Shown one piece after another: positions 49,252 to 57,368 of a stretch of DNA of 59,418 bases. Both the position numbers and the translations under genes were made by a program. Location: NCBI GenBank assembly GCA_964585225.1, contig CAZPCZ010000002.1, positions 1-59,418 on the forward strand, written 5' to 3'. A model generated the notes under the pieces. The model saw nothing but the letters and a program-made list of their open reading frames with translations. It did not search any database and was not told the DNA's origin. Source of the DNA: CAZPCZ01 sp964585225. Lineage in GTDB: Bacteria; Patescibacteriota; Patescibacteriia; JACPHY01. How positions within the stretch are numbered: the first letter of the stretch is position 1; the number at the start of each line of letters is the position of its first letter.

Positions 49252-49782
49252 ATGCCCACGGACCAACCACGACCGGCCGCGGTCATTTTCGACTTCGACG
49301 ACGCGATTGCTGGGAGCCCAGAACTCCCCGAGCTCCTCGCCGCGCTCCAGACGAGCGACGTGCGAACGGCTGCCGTGTCAGCGGTGCGCCCGCTCGCGGA
49401 CATCACGCGGTCGTTCGGCAGCGCTCTCAACGTCGTCTTCGATCGCGGGAATGTGGGGGACGGCTCACCCGGCCGCAACCTCTTCCTCACCACTGCCGAA
49501 TGGTTCGGCATCACATCCGAACGCTGCTGCGGCATCGGGAACTCGACTGTCGCCATCCAGGCGATCGCGACGGCCGGCATGTGCCCGATCGCGATCGGGA
49601 AACCGGCGAGCGCGGAGGTGCTCGGCAAGACCGGCGCATTCCGCATCTTCCAGGGCTTCCGCATCCTCACGCCATTCCGCATCGAGCAAGCGTATTGCGA
49701 CTGGCACCTCGAGCGTGCACGTGAGGTCGTTCGCGCCGCAACCGCCACCCGCAGCCCGAAGAAGAACGGCGCTCCGTCGTGA
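49252..49782 (+). CDS. HAD-superfamily-like protein, degenerate
   Basis: A 176-residue protein with ATG 49252 after AGGAGGCGTCC. Motif I is VIFDFDDAIAG (nucleophile Asp, but Asp-Ala follows); a motif II-like AAVSA follows. The motif IV position reads CGIGNSTVAIQAIATAGM, where active phosphatases have Asp residues (GDxxxD). The layout resembles the beta-phosphoglucomutase branch, but catalysis is doubtful. Own promoter and terminator; accessory-style ribosome binding site. Confidence 0.65.
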   Translation: MPTDQPRPAAVIFDFDDAIAGSPELPELLAALQTSDVRTAAVSAVRPLADITRSFGSALNVVFDRGNVGDGSPGRNLFLTTAEWFGITSERCCGIGNSTVAIQAIATAGMCPIAIGKPASAEVLGKTGAFRIFQGFRILTPFRIEQAYCDWHLERAREVVRAATATRSPKKNGAPS

Positions 49783-49835
49783 GGGTCCCGTACGGATCAA
49801 AGAAACTGGACCCCACAAAACTCCCGTCTGTGTCA

Positions 49836-49925
49836 TTTCGACGAGCGAAGCGAGGAGAAATCTCACGCGCCCGTGCCAGCACCGTGATGTGAGATTCCTC
49901 GCGGCGGCTCGGAACGACACACCAA
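49836..49925. repeat. GTCATTTCGACGAGCGAAGC repeat
   Basis: The ends GTGTCATTTCGACGAGC and GCTCGGAACGACACA form an imperfect inverted repeat; the inner GAAATCTCACGC pairs with a GTGAGATTCC segment. An intergenic member of the family also found inside xerC, rnhB and the fusion glycosyltransferase. Confidence 0.75.
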
Positions 49926-49931
49926 AAGGAA

Positions 49932-49958
49932 GACCACCCCGAGAGCATCGGGGTGGTC
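49932..49958. terminator. Convergent terminator
   Basis: GACCACCCCGA/TCGGGGTGGTC with loop GAGCA, followed by CATTGTTTC. Confidence 0.65.
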
Positions 49959-49983
49959 CATTGTTTCTGGTCTAGCGCCTACG

Positions 49984-50727
49984 TCACGTCTGCGACTCGT
50001 TGCCGAGCCACCGCACGAGCTCGATATGAGACGTACAGTGGCTGAGCGCTTCCGCAGCCGACGATTCCTGGACGGACTGCAGCAGCGCTCGGGCCACCCG
50101 CTCGATCTCCTGCAGCCGCCGCCACTCCGATCCGAATCCCTCGACGGTCGTGCCCATTTCCGCGAGGGCCGCCTCCACGCGCCGCAGCTTCGGCTCGATC
50201 TCCGCGAGCCGCTCACGCGCGGACTTCTCCTCCGCGTGCTCCGTCGCCGCGGCGACCACGCGGTCCAGCGGCGCCGTCCCGACGACGTACTCCAGGAGGA
50301 GGTTCCCGTCCGGGACGTGGCGCAGCCCGTGCTTCTTCGCGATGATCGCGTCCGTCGTAAACCGCGTCCCCGACTGCACGTCCGTGACGTGGAGACCGAT
50401 GTTGTCCACCTGGGCGATCCGATGCCCCTCCGGCACCCACGGGCGATCGAGGTTCATGTGGACGCGTCCATCATCGCCACGCGTGAGCTCGACGACGTAG
50501 CCGCTCCAAACTTTGGCGCCGTTCCAGTGGTGTTGTACGGCGACCGCGATGTGCCCGCGGTCCTGCCCTTCCGGCAGATGCACCGTGAACGTCAGCGCGC
50601 TCTCGCCCGGCATGGCACTCACGGGGGCTGTTGCGCCGAACACGCGACATTCGAGGCCGTAGCAGTTGAGGAAGACGTTGCTCCCAGCCGCTCGAGGACC
50701 AAACAGTTCTTTCAATCGGGCCGCCAT
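49984..50727 (-). CDS. Hypothetical protein with C-terminal coiled coil
   Basis: A 247-residue protein with ATG 50727, GAGAGGGC upstream. The N-terminal half is beta-rich (LTFTVHLPEGQ, VQHHWNGAKVWSGYVVELTR, HMNLDRPWVPEGHRIAQVDN); residues about 165-225 form a coiled coil (AEEKSARERLAEIEPKLRRV). No signal peptide. No family recognised. Divergent promoter pair with the small gene on its right. Confidence 0.7.
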   Translation of the reverse strand: MAARLKELFGPRAAGSNVFLNCYGLECRVFGATAPVSAMPGESALTFTVHLPEGQDRGHIAVAVQHHWNGAKVWSGYVVELTRGDDGRVHMNLDRPWVPEGHRIAQVDNIGLHVTDVQSGTRFTTDAIIAKKHGLRHVPDGNLLLEYVVGTAPLDRVVAAATEHAEEKSARERLAEIEPKLRRVEAALAEMGTTVEGFGSEWRRLQEIERVARALLQSVQESSAAEALSHCTSHIELVRWLGNESQT

Positions 50728-50859
50728 TGGCGCCCTCTCTTTTCTCCCGGCGATTGCCGGGCGATGGTGGTCCGATGATCCATCGGACCGAGTGAAGGTA
50801 CGACGGTCGGTCTCCCGACCGCTTCGAGCATCAAAACCCTGCTCGATGGGCATGGCTCC

Positions 50860-50923
50860 AAGATAGCGTATCAGGAGGAATATGTCAAATGCTATTGACA
50901 GAACCGCGCCTTTACGCTACATT
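50860..50923. promoter_or_regulatory. Back-to-back divergent promoters
   Basis: Minus: TTGACA (50888-50883), 17 nt, TATCTT (50865-50860). Plus: TTGACA (50895-50900), 17 nt, TACATT (50918-50923). The -35 boxes are 6 nt apart, the same spacing as at 616-633. Confidence 0.75.
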
Positions 50924-50952
50924 GCTATGGTTGGCTGTTACTTCACATGACA

Positions 50953-50990
50953 GACCCTCCCCCTCGTTCTGAGGGGGAGCGAGAGGGGGT
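50953..50990. repeat. CCCTCCCCCTCGTTCTGAGG repeat in a leader
   Basis: Near-identical to 49137-49176; sits in the leader of the following small gene. Confidence 0.7.
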
Positions 50991-51041
50991 GCAGGAAAGC
51001 CCCAACAACATCGCAGAACGAAGACAGGAATGGAGGACACG

Positions 51042-51170
51042 ATGCAGCGAACGATCACCGTCTCCCGAAATGGAGAAAACGTGTTCATCGCGGGGCTGTC
51101 ACGTGGTTTCGGCGCCGTGCACGTCGTGCCCGTCCTCACTCCGGACGATCTCGCGGTGGACGACACCTAA
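51042..51170 (+). CDS. Small hypothetical protein, 42 residues
   Basis: ATG 51042 follows ATGGAGGACACG, giving MQRTITVSRNGENVFIAGLS and ending PDDLAVDDT at TAA 51168-51170. It has its own promoter (50895-50923) and lies before a terminator at 51349. The 180 nt after the stop contain an open, Arg-rich frame in another phase (51174-51312) without a start. Either the gene is short or it was frameshifted. Function unknown. Confidence 0.55.
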   Translation: MQRTITVSRNGENVFIAGLSRGFGAVHVVPVLTPDDLAVDDT

Positions 51171-51348
51171 CTACGTCCACGCGGAAACACGCGGCAGCAC
51201 CGGCGTCTCCGCCGAGCTCCGCCGTCGCGCGAACCACGAGGTCGTCCGACGCGCCTCGTCGAACCGATCGGTCACGCACCTGTCCGTTGGCGGCCGCACG
51301 CGGCGTGCGTGAGTTCGGAAACCCCCGCCCGCACGCGGCAATCTGAGG

Positions 51349-51370
51349 CCCGGTCCATCCACGGACCGGG
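51349..51370 (+). terminator. Terminator
   Basis: CCCGGTCC/GGACCGGG with loop ATCCAC, followed by TCTTCACTTT. Confidence 0.75.
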
Positions 51371-51398
51371 TCTTCACTTTGCCGAAAAGAGCCGAGCA

Positions 51399-51427
51399 TT
51401 GACACGTGCTGCGGGGCCATGTACACC
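51399..51427 (+). promoter_or_regulatory. Promoter of the deoxyribosyltransferase-like gene
   Basis: TTGACA (51399-51404), 17 nt, TACACC (51422-51427). Confidence 0.65.
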
Positions 51428-51509
51428 TGAAATGCGGCGATTGACCTGGGGCCAAGCCGCCACCGCCATGGGTGCACCATGCGCAGCACATCAGAGAGGC
51501 AGGTTCTAC

Positions 51510-51938
51510 GTGAGCAAACTCGTATTTCTCGGGGGAACGGCCGGGGGAAATCCCTGGCGCGAGCGCTTCATCGAAGCGCTCGTCGGACGCGGCGCGAGTC
51601 GCGATGCGCTCTTCAACCCAGTCGTGAAGGACTGGAACGAAGAGGCGCAGCGGCGCGAGGAAACGGCGAAGGCGGAGGCAAGCCACCTCGTCTTCTACGT
51701 CGCCGACCCCAAGCAGGACGGCAACCCGCTCTCGGCGTACTCCATGGTCGAGGCCACGATGGCGCTCTACGACAAGGCGGAGCGCACGGTCGTCGTCTTC
51801 GACACCGACGGCATGAGCGGCCACCCGCTCAAGGCGATGAACCAGGCGCTGAAGGTCCTCCGGACGCGATTCCCGAACGCCAACATCTTCGGGACGCGGC
51901 AGGAAGCCCTCGACTGGCTCGCCGCGCAGCTCGCCTAG
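51510..51938 (+). CDS. Nucleoside 2-deoxyribosyltransferase-like protein
   Basis: A 142-residue protein starting at GTG 51510 after AGAGGCAGG. It opens KLVFLGGTAGGNPWRERFIE, has LFNPVVKDWNEEAQRREET, then ASHLVFYVADPKQDGNPLSA and YSMVEATMALYDKAERTVVV. This follows the Nuc_deoxyrib_tr2-type Rossmann-like fold, in which a conserved Glu is the nucleophile; the Glu of VEAT is the likely candidate. It may act on nucleosides or nucleotide-derived signals. Own promoter and terminator. Confidence 0.7.
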   Translation: MSKLVFLGGTAGGNPWRERFIEALVGRGASRDALFNPVVKDWNEEAQRREETAKAEASHLVFYVADPKQDGNPLSAYSMVEATMALYDKAERTVVVFDTDGMSGHPLKAMNQALKVLRTRFPNANIFGTRQEALDWLAAQLA

Positions 51939-51956
51939 TACTTGCGCGCACACGAC

Positions 51957-51978
51957 GAGGGCCACACCCGTGGCCCTC
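51957..51978 (+). terminator. Terminator
   Basis: GAGGGCCAC/GTGGCCCTC with loop ACCC, then GTTCTCATTT. Confidence 0.75.
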
Positions 51979-51998
51979 GTTCTCATTTCCCCATCTTA

Positions 51999-52028
51999 TT
52001 GACACCTCCGCTGCACTTCGCGTACAAC
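51999..52028 (+). promoter_or_regulatory. Promoter of tig
   Basis: TTGACA (51999-52004), 17-18 nt, TACAAC (52023-52028); the leader before ATG 52045 is about 10 nt and lacks a Shine-Dalgarno. Confidence 0.65.
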
Positions 52029-52044
52029 TCAGAGACAGTCCGGT

Positions 52045-53337
52045 ATGCAAACTACGACAACATCGCTCCCAAAATCATCCATCAGCATCGACGTCGAGCT
52101 CGCGGTTGAGGAACTCCAGCCGTACCTTCGCAAAGCTGCGGAGGCGCTGTCGCGTGAGCATCCGATGAAGGGGTTCCGCCCGGGCAAAGTGCCGTACGAC
52201 GTCGCGGTTCAACGGTATGGCGCTGTGGCACTCTACGAGGAGGCGGCGGACCAGGCGGTGCGCGACGCGTACGTCCGCGCGGTGCGCGAGCAGAACCTGA
52301 AGACCGTCGGCTCCCCGCGCATCGAGGTGAAGACGCTCGCGCCGGACAATCCCATGAAGTTCACCGCCACGGTTGCAGTACTCCCGGCCGTCGTGCTGCC
52401 GGACCTCAGCACGATCTCGGTCACGCGAAGAGCCGTGCGTATCGCGCCGAACGACGTCGACCGTGCGCTCGAGGACCTCCGCAAGTTGCAGCCGACCGAG
52501 GCGCTCGTCGATCGTCCAGCCACCGCGACGGATAAGGTCGTCGTCGACCTCGACCTCTCGCGGGAGAACGTGCCGCTCGAGGGCGGACAAGCGCGTGGCC
52601 ATCAGATCGAGCTCACGGAATCGTACTACCTCCCGAAAGTGAAAGAGGAACTCATTGGGATGTCGCGGGGCGAGACGAAATCATTCCCGCTCGCGTTTCC
52701 CGCCGACCACTACCAGAAGCACCTCGCGGGGACGACGGTCGATTGCTCAGTCACGGTGAAGGACGTGTACAGCGTCGAACTCCCGCCCATCGACGATGCG
52801 TTCGCGAAACGACTCGGGCAGGGGGACCTCGCGGCGCTCCGGGTCCTCATCGAACGGAACCTCACCGCAGAATCAGAGAAGAAGGCGGCTGATGCGGAGG
52901 AGATCGAGATGCTCGACGCGATCATGGATCGCGCGACCATTGCCGACCTCCCAGAGATCCTCATCACCGGCGAGGCGCGACGGATGATCGACGAGCTCGA
53001 GCGTGGCGTCGGAAGCCAAGGACTCACGTTCGACGAGTACCTGACGAAGCTCAAGAAGACGCGCGATGAAATCCTCCTCGACTTCGCACCGGATGCCGTG
53101 CGTCGCGTGAAGGTCGCACTCGTGACACGGGCCATCGCCGAAGCGAACGTGGAGGCGACCGCGGTCACAGACGACGAAGTCAAATCTGAAGTCCAGCAGC
53201 AGCTCGCGCGGTACGAGGACACGCCGGAATTCCGCCAACGCATGCAGTCCGAGGAAGCGCGGGACTACGTGGCCTCAATGCTCCGCAACCGCAAAGTCAT
53301 CGCGTGGCTGCGGGGGCAGGTGAAGTGGCGAAACTAG
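52045..53337 (+). CDS. tig: Trigger factor
   Basis: A 430-residue ribosome-bound chaperone. The N-terminal ribosome-binding domain has the signature GFRPGKVP at about 43-50. The peptidyl-prolyl isomerase domain is about 150-245 (VVVDLDLSR, ELIGMSRGETKSFPLAFP). The helical C-terminal domain follows. Normal length. It is the first housekeeping gene after the accessory block. Confidence 0.93.
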   Translation: MQTTTTSLPKSSISIDVELAVEELQPYLRKAAEALSREHPMKGFRPGKVPYDVAVQRYGAVALYEEAADQAVRDAYVRAVREQNLKTVGSPRIEVKTLAPDNPMKFTATVAVLPAVVLPDLSTISVTRRAVRIAPNDVDRALEDLRKLQPTEALVDRPATATDKVVVDLDLSRENVPLEGGQARGHQIELTESYYLPKVKEELIGMSRGETKSFPLAFPADHYQKHLAGTTVDCSVTVKDVYSVELPPIDDAFAKRLGQGDLAALRVLIERNLTAESEKKAADAEEIEMLDAIMDRATIADLPEILITGEARRMIDELERGVGSQGLTFDEYLTKLKKTRDEILLDFAPDAVRRVKVALVTRAIAEANVEATAVTDDEVKSEVQQQLARYEDTPEFRQRMQSEEARDYVASMLRNRKVIAWLRGQVKWRN

Positions 53338-53465
53338 AAACTCGAAATTCGAATTTCGAAATCCGAAACAAGCACGAATGTTCAAATGAACCAAAGAACG
53401 TTTTGAGTTTTCGCCTTTTGAATTTGTTTCGGATTTCGAGTTTCGTGCTTCGGATTTCTTTCCAC
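53337..53465. repeat. AT-rich CGAAATTCG/CGAATTTCG repeat
   Basis: AACTCGAAATTCGAATTTCG on the left, and TTTCGGATTTCGAGTTTCG on the right as its complement, so it can fold over its whole length. The same word family is in lspA. It fills the tig-nfo gap. Confidence 0.75.
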
Positions 53466-53467
53466 GC

Positions 53468-54304
53468 ATGCCAATCGGTGCTCACGTTTCCATCGCGGGC
53501 GGTATCTGGAACGCACCCGAACGCGCGGCGGCACTCGGGTGCGAGTGTTTCCAGTTGTTCACGCGCTCGCCGCAGGGAGGCGGCGCGCCGCCACTTACCG
53601 ACGAGGGCGTGAAGAAGTTCCGCGCAGCGTGCGAGACGCACGGCCAGCAGCTCTGGGTCGTGCACACGCCGTACTACATCAACCTCGCATCGAAAGAGGA
53701 ACGTACGCGCGCGAATTCCGCGCGCGTCATCCGTGACGAACTCGAACGCGCGTCGCTCATCGGTGCGACGTACGTCATGACGCACCTCGGGAGCGCGAAG
53801 GACGTCGGGCAATCGCAAGGCGTCACATACGCTGCCCAAGGACTCCGCAAAGCGCTCGATGGCTACACCGGCTCCGCCCAATTCCTCATCGAAATCTCCG
53901 CCGGCGCCGGTTCCGTCATCGGGGGGACGTTCGAGGAAGTCGCGCAGCTCCTCACCATGATCGACCGCGAGGACGTGGGGATCTGCTTCGACACCCAGCA
54001 CGCCTTCGGTTCCGGCTACGATCTCCGTACGCCCGAGGCGGTCGCGGAAACCATGCAGAAGTTCGACGCGACGATCGGTCTCCACCGCCTCAGAATGTCC
54101 CACGTGAACGACTCGAAAGTGGAACTCGGCGCGCACAAGGATCGCCACGAGCACATCGGCCACGGCCACATCGGCGCCGACGGCATCCGCGCCTTTGTCC
54201 AAAGTCGAGCTTTGGACAACCTCCCGCTCATCATCGAAACCGAGGACGGCCCCGAACGCGCGGAGGACGTGCGGCTCCTCAAGGAGTTTCGTGGAAACAT
54301 TTGA
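53468..54304 (+). CDS. nfo: Deoxyribonuclease IV (AP endonuclease family 2)
   Basis: A 278-residue DNA repair enzyme. Zinc-binding motifs: IGAHVSIAGG at the start, VVHTPYYIN, MTHLGSAKD, IEISAGAG, CFDTQHAFGSGYD, SHVNDSKVELGAHKDRHEHI and IIETEDG. Length matches the family. FVQSRALDN is read from a TTGTCCAAAG/CTTTGGACAA palindrome (54195-54219). The repeat region directly precedes ATG 53468; no Shine-Dalgarno. Confidence 0.93.
   Translation: MPIGAHVSIAGGIWNAPERAAALGCECFQLFTRSPQGGGAPPLTDEGVKKFRAACETHGQQLWVVHTPYYINLASKEERTRANSARVIRDELERASLIGATYVMTHLGSAKDVGQSQGVTYAAQGLRKALDGYTGSAQFLIEISAGAGSVIGGTFEEVAQLLTMIDREDVGICFDTQHAFGSGYDLRTPEAVAETMQKFDATIGLHRLRMSHVNDSKVELGAHKDRHEHIGHGHIGADGIRAFVQSRALDNLPLIIETEDGPERAEDVRLLKEFRGNI
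54195..54219. repeat. TTGTCCAAAG palindrome inside nfo
   Basis: 10-nt arms around TCGAG, in frame near the 3' end of nfo. Confidence 0.6.
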
Positions 54305-54330
54305 ACCCAGTGGGAGTCCTGTGCTATAGT
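54301..54330 (+). promoter_or_regulatory. Promoter of the RelBE-like pair
   Basis: TTGAAC (54301-54306), 18 nt, TATAGT (54325-54330). The nfo stop lies in the -35 box; ATG 54335 is 5 nt after the -10. Confidence 0.6.
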
Positions 54331-54334
54331 CACG

Positions 54335-54622
54335 ATGTCCTCATCGTGTATGCCCGCCACACTCCGCCGTGAACGAGTCACACCCCGTCGTCGCGCACTC
54401 CGGCGTTCTCCATCCGGTCATCGTCTCCTCACGCGTGTGACACACGATGGTCACACCCGTACCTTCGCGATCTCTCGGCGTGCCTACGAGAATCTCATTG
54501 AGGATCTCGAGGCGCTGTCGAGTCCGCGGTACCTCGCGTCCATCCGGCGTGCGCGCCGTGAAGCCGCACGTGGAGAGACGCACACGCTCGCAGAGGTCAA
54601 GCGTCGGTTTGGAATCCAATAG
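54335..54622 (+). CDS. Antitoxin-like protein
   Basis: A 95-residue basic protein directly before a RelE/ParE-like toxin. The C-terminal part YENLIEDLEALSSPRYLASI then ARREAARGETHTLAEVKRRF follows the Phd/RelB pattern, where an acidic helix and a GE..T.AE.K tail wrap the toxin. ATG 54335 is so close to the -10 box that translation may begin at ATG 54350; either way the message is nearly leaderless. Autoregulation through the promoter is expected from the family. Confidence 0.65.
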   Translation: MSSSCMPATLRRERVTPRRRALRRSPSGHRLLTRVTHDGHTRTFAISRRAYENLIEDLEALSSPRYLASIRRARREAARGETHTLAEVKRRFGIQ

Positions 54623-54628
54623 TGCGGT

Positions 54629-54880
54629 ATGCACGTGGTGCTGACGCCGAGTGCGGGGCGCGACCTCGACGCACTCGATCCGCAGGTACGTCATCGCGTA
54701 CTTCGAAAGCTTGGGTGGTTCGTCCGATCGGATGACCCACTCATTTTCGCTGAACCACTCTCCCATTCGAAGCTGGGGACGTGGCGGTTCCGTATCGGAG
54801 ATTGGCGAGTGACATTCGATGTAGACGTGGATCGTATTGTTGTGCTCCGCATCGGCAACCGCCGCGACATCTACTGCTAA
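54629..54880 (+). CDS. RelE/ParE-family toxin
   Basis: An 83-residue protein. Family pattern: VVLTPSAGRDLDALDPQVRH, a central LGTWRFRIGDWRVTFDVD and the closing IVVLRIGNRRDIYC. The Arg residues of WRFRIGDWR are typical of RelE-type ribosome-dependent mRNA endonucleases. It follows the antitoxin by 6 nt. Confidence 0.8.
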   Translation: MHVVLTPSAGRDLDALDPQVRHRVLRKLGWFVRSDDPLIFAEPLSHSKLGTWRFRIGDWRVTFDVDVDRIVVLRIGNRRDIYC

Positions 54881-54925
54881 CGCATCCGCGTTCATCCGCG
54901 TTGCTATCCGCACTGATCCGCTTCT

Positions 54926-55843
54926 ATGGTTCGTAATCTCATCATCATCGGTGGCGGTCCGGCGGCGCTCACGGCGGCGATCTACGCGGGACGCGCGTCA
55001 TTGCGGCCGCTCGTGTTCGCGGGCGCGATGCCGGGTGGGCAGCTCATGCTGACCTCCGAGGTCGAGAACTACCCGGGGTTCGACGACCCCATCATGGGAC
55101 CGGAGCTCATGGAGCGGTGGCGCAAGCAGGCGCAGCGGTACGGCGCGGAGTTCGTGGATGAGGACGTCACCGCGGTGGACTTCTCCAAACAACCGTTCCG
55201 CGTCACCGTTGGCGCACAAACGTACGAGACGAAATCGGTGATCGTCGCGACCGGTGCGACCGCGAAGTGGCTCGGGATCCCCAACGAGCAGCGCCTCATC
55301 GGGAAGGGCGTCCACACGTGCGCGCAGTGCGACGGATTCGCGTACACCGGCAAACACGTCGTGGTGGTCGGTGGTGGCGATACCGCGATGGAGGAAACGA
55401 CGACGCTCGCGAAGATCGCCACAAAGGTCACGGTCGTCCACCGCCGGTCGGAGCTCCGCGCCTCAAAGATCATGGCGGATCGCGCGCTCGCCAACCCCAA
55501 AGTTGAGTTCATTTGGAACACGGCGGTTGAGGAGGTGCTCGGAGACACGCGCACGACCGGCGTAAAACTCAAGAACCTCGAAACGAACGCGGTGCGCGAG
55601 TTCCCATGTGACGGCCTCTTCGTCGCCATCGGCTACACCCCCGCGACCGCATTCCTCAAGGGCCAGCTCGAACTCAACGACAAAGGATACGTTATCGTCC
55701 ACGATCACACACGAACATCTGTGGAGGGCGTCTTCGCCGCCGGCGATGTCGAGGACTTCCGGTACCGGCAGGCGGTGACGGCCGCAGGCGCGGGTTGCGC
55801 TGCGGCCATTGATGCGGAACGATGGTTAGCCACGAATTCCTAA
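54926..55843 (+). CDS. trxB: Thioredoxin reductase
   Basis: A 305-residue flavoenzyme. FAD site LIIIGGGPAALTAAIYAGRA, ENYPGF, redox-active CAQCDGF (common form CATCDGF), NADPH site VVVGGGDTAMEE, HRRSELRASK and GVFAAGDVEDFRYRQAVTAA. It keeps thioredoxin-like proteins reduced. Normal length; no Shine-Dalgarno. AT-rich AATTTCTAATTTC repeats follow. Confidence 0.95.
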   Translation: MVRNLIIIGGGPAALTAAIYAGRASLRPLVFAGAMPGGQLMLTSEVENYPGFDDPIMGPELMERWRKQAQRYGAEFVDEDVTAVDFSKQPFRVTVGAQTYETKSVIVATGATAKWLGIPNEQRLIGKGVHTCAQCDGFAYTGKHVVVVGGGDTAMEETTTLAKIATKVTVVHRRSELRASKIMADRALANPKVEFIWNTAVEEVLGDTRTTGVKLKNLETNAVREFPCDGLFVAIGYTPATAFLKGQLELNDKGYVIVHDHTRTSVEGVFAAGDVEDFRYRQAVTAAGAGCAAAIDAERWLATNS

Positions 55844-55874
55844 TGACGAATTTCTAATTTCTAATCAAATCCCA

Positions 55875-56252
55875 ATGCCCAATGATCAAATGACCAAAAC
55901 GAAGTTCGATCTCGAGGAGCGAACAGCGAGATTCGGCGAAGAGGTCATCCGCTTTGCGAAGAAGATACCAGAGAACGCGGTCACGAGACCACTCATTTCA
56001 CAGTGTGTCCGAGCTGGGACGAGCATCGGCGCGAACTACTGCGAGGCCGACGATGCGGAATCGCGAAAGGATTTCGTCCACAAGATTGGCATCTGCAAGA
56101 AGGAGGCGCGCGAGTGCAAGCACTGGCTCCGCATGATCGTCGTGGCAGTCCCGGAACTCACTCATGGGGCGCGGGTGCTCTGGCAAGAGGCGAAGGAGCT
56201 CAACCTCATTTTCAACGCGATCACTCGCTCGAGTCGCGACCACGAACGGTAG
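55875..56252 (+). CDS. Four-helix bundle protein (23S rRNA intervening-sequence family)
   Basis: A 125-residue protein. The core matches the family: FAKKIPENAVTRPLISQCVR, AGTSIGANYCEADDAESRKD, FVHKIGICKKEARECKHWL. In other bacteria such genes often lie in rRNA insertions, but free copies are frequent in Patescibacteria. It is flanked on both sides by TTAGAAATTAGGAATT-type repeats (55843-55874 and 56287-56330), which suggests it moves or is amplified with them. Function is unknown. Confidence 0.88.
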   Translation: MPNDQMTKTKFDLEERTARFGEEVIRFAKKIPENAVTRPLISQCVRAGTSIGANYCEADDAESRKDFVHKIGICKKEARECKHWLRMIVVAVPELTHGARVLWQEAKELNLIFNAITRSSRDHER

Positions 56253-56286
56253 GAGCGCTCAATCGTCATTGGTGCTTGGGCATTAC

Positions 56287-56330
56287 GTCATTGATTAGAA
56301 ATTAGGAATTAGAAATTAGGAATTCGGTTA
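56287..56330. repeat. ATTAGAAATTAGGAATT repeat
   Basis: AT-rich tandem words, complementary to AATTTCTAATTTC at 55848-55866 on the other side of the four-helix gene. Confidence 0.65.
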
Positions 56331-56336
56331 TTTTCT

Positions 56337-56504
56337 ATGCGCACTCTCTTCTCCCTGGTCACACTCAGTGGCGTCTGGCTCTTCGCCTCGCCCTTCGTCC
56401 TGGGTTATCTTGGTGTGGCGCGCGGCAACGCGCTCCTCCTCGGCCTCATCCTCACGATCATTGGGATCATGGGGATCGCCGGGACCGTTCAACCGAAACG
56501 GTAG
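56337..56504 (+). CDS. SPW-repeat-like small membrane protein
   Basis: A 55-residue protein with two membrane helices: LVTLSGVWLFASPFVLGYLG and LLLGLILTIIGIMGIAG. WLFASPFVLGY matches the SPW repeat pattern (G.WL..SPF.LG), usually a two-helix unit of unknown function. A single unit is present. No Shine-Dalgarno; the AT-rich repeat abuts the start. Confidence 0.75.
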   Translation: MRTLFSLVTLSGVWLFASPFVLGYLGVARGNALLLGLILTIIGIMGIAGTVQPKR

Positions 56505-56574
56505 CTGCGCCCTCCACAAAACCACGCCGTTCGCCATTATAGGCGGCATACGGTATACTCCAAATTGTCCATCT

Positions 56575-56853
56575 ATGAACCGCGTCACACAGAAATCGAA
56601 CGTGCGAAGTGTACGACGCACCCGACGCACTCACGCGCATCATGAGCTCCCGAAGAACCCGTGGGAGCCGCTGCCGATGGAACGGCGCCTCCTCGCGGAT
56701 GCAATCGAACGAACGCGGGGCATTCTCCGCAGCAGTCGCACTGATCCGGTGGCATGGCAGCGACGCATCCGCTCGTTAGATACTCGGCGACTCCGAGAGC
56801 AGGATCGTCTGTGGGCCAAACTCAAAAAACAGCGACGGACGAAGCGTCCGTAA
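56575..56853 (+). CDS. Putative antitoxin of the VapBC-like pair
   Basis: A 92-residue, very basic helical protein starting at ATG 56575. It has no clear VapB-type DNA-binding motif; the role is inferred from its position 6 nt before the PIN gene. Sequence: KNPWEPLPMERRLLADAIER, then RRIRSLDTRRLREQDRLWAK. A -10 box TATACT (56554-56559) with TTCGCC 18 nt upstream is a possible promoter. Confidence 0.55.
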   Translation: MNRVTQKSNVRSVRRTRRTHAHHELPKNPWEPLPMERRLLADAIERTRGILRSSRTDPVAWQRRIRSLDTRRLREQDRLWAKLKKQRRTKRP

Positions 56854-56859
56854 TCACGC

Positions 56860-57267
56860 ATGTCAACGCAGGTACTCTTGGACACCAACATCGTCATCGA
56901 GCATCTACGGGACGATCCGATGGTCGCCCCGTTCTTCGATGCGATCGGCCGCGGCACGCTGGTGCCCGCAGTATCGACCATCACGGAGTTCGAACTGCTC
57001 CGGTATCCCGACCTCATCGACACCCACGAAATTGTGATCCTCCGCCTCCTCAACGACTTCCGAATACATACGGTTGGCAGGAGGACGGCACAAATTGCCG
57101 CACTCCTCTACCGACGGTACCGCGGAAAAACCAACGACCTTCTCATCGCTGCGACAGCGATTGAGCACAGCGTCCCGCTCCTCACGAGGAACATTCGGGA
57201 CTTTCGGAAGATTCAAGAGCTCAAGCTCCTCGCGGAACCACCTATTAATCCTACGGAGCACGTCTAA
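56860..57267 (+). CDS. PIN-domain toxin, VapC-like
   Basis: A 135-residue RNase of the PIN fold. Acidic metal ligands: LLDTNIVIEHL (first Asp), STITEFELL (Glu) and KTNDLLIAATAIEHSVPLLT (Asp), with TRNIRDF near the end. VapC toxins cleave tRNA or rRNA. It follows a small basic gene by 6 nt and is closed by a good terminator. Confidence 0.85.
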   Translation: MSTQVLLDTNIVIEHLRDDPMVAPFFDAIGRGTLVPAVSTITEFELLRYPDLIDTHEIVILRLLNDFRIHTVGRRTAQIAALLYRRYRGKTNDLLIAATAIEHSVPLLTRNIRDFRKIQELKLLAEPPINPTEHV

Positions 57268-57301
57268 TTGAAATCCGTAAAATCTCACCGTAATGGACAG
57301 T

Positions 57302-57327
57302 AAAAGTGGCTCAAAGGAGCCACTTTT
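57302..57327 (+). terminator. Terminator of the VapBC-like pair
   Basis: AAAAGTGGCTC/GAGCCACTTTT with loop AAAG, then ACTTATT. Confidence 0.85.
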
Positions 57328-57339
57328 ACTTATTGGTGC

Positions 57340-57368
57340 TTGACAGAATTGACAGAGTATGCTATGGT
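57340..57368 (+). promoter_or_regulatory. Promoter of the structured-leader operon
   Basis: TTGACA (57340-57345), 17 nt, TATGGT (57363-57368). A second TTGACA at 57349 is too close to pair with this -10. Confidence 0.8.

Noticed and set aside
51171..51312. Arg-rich frame after the 42-residue gene as a separate gene
   Set aside because: No start codon or ribosome binding site; possibly an old frameshift but unsupported.
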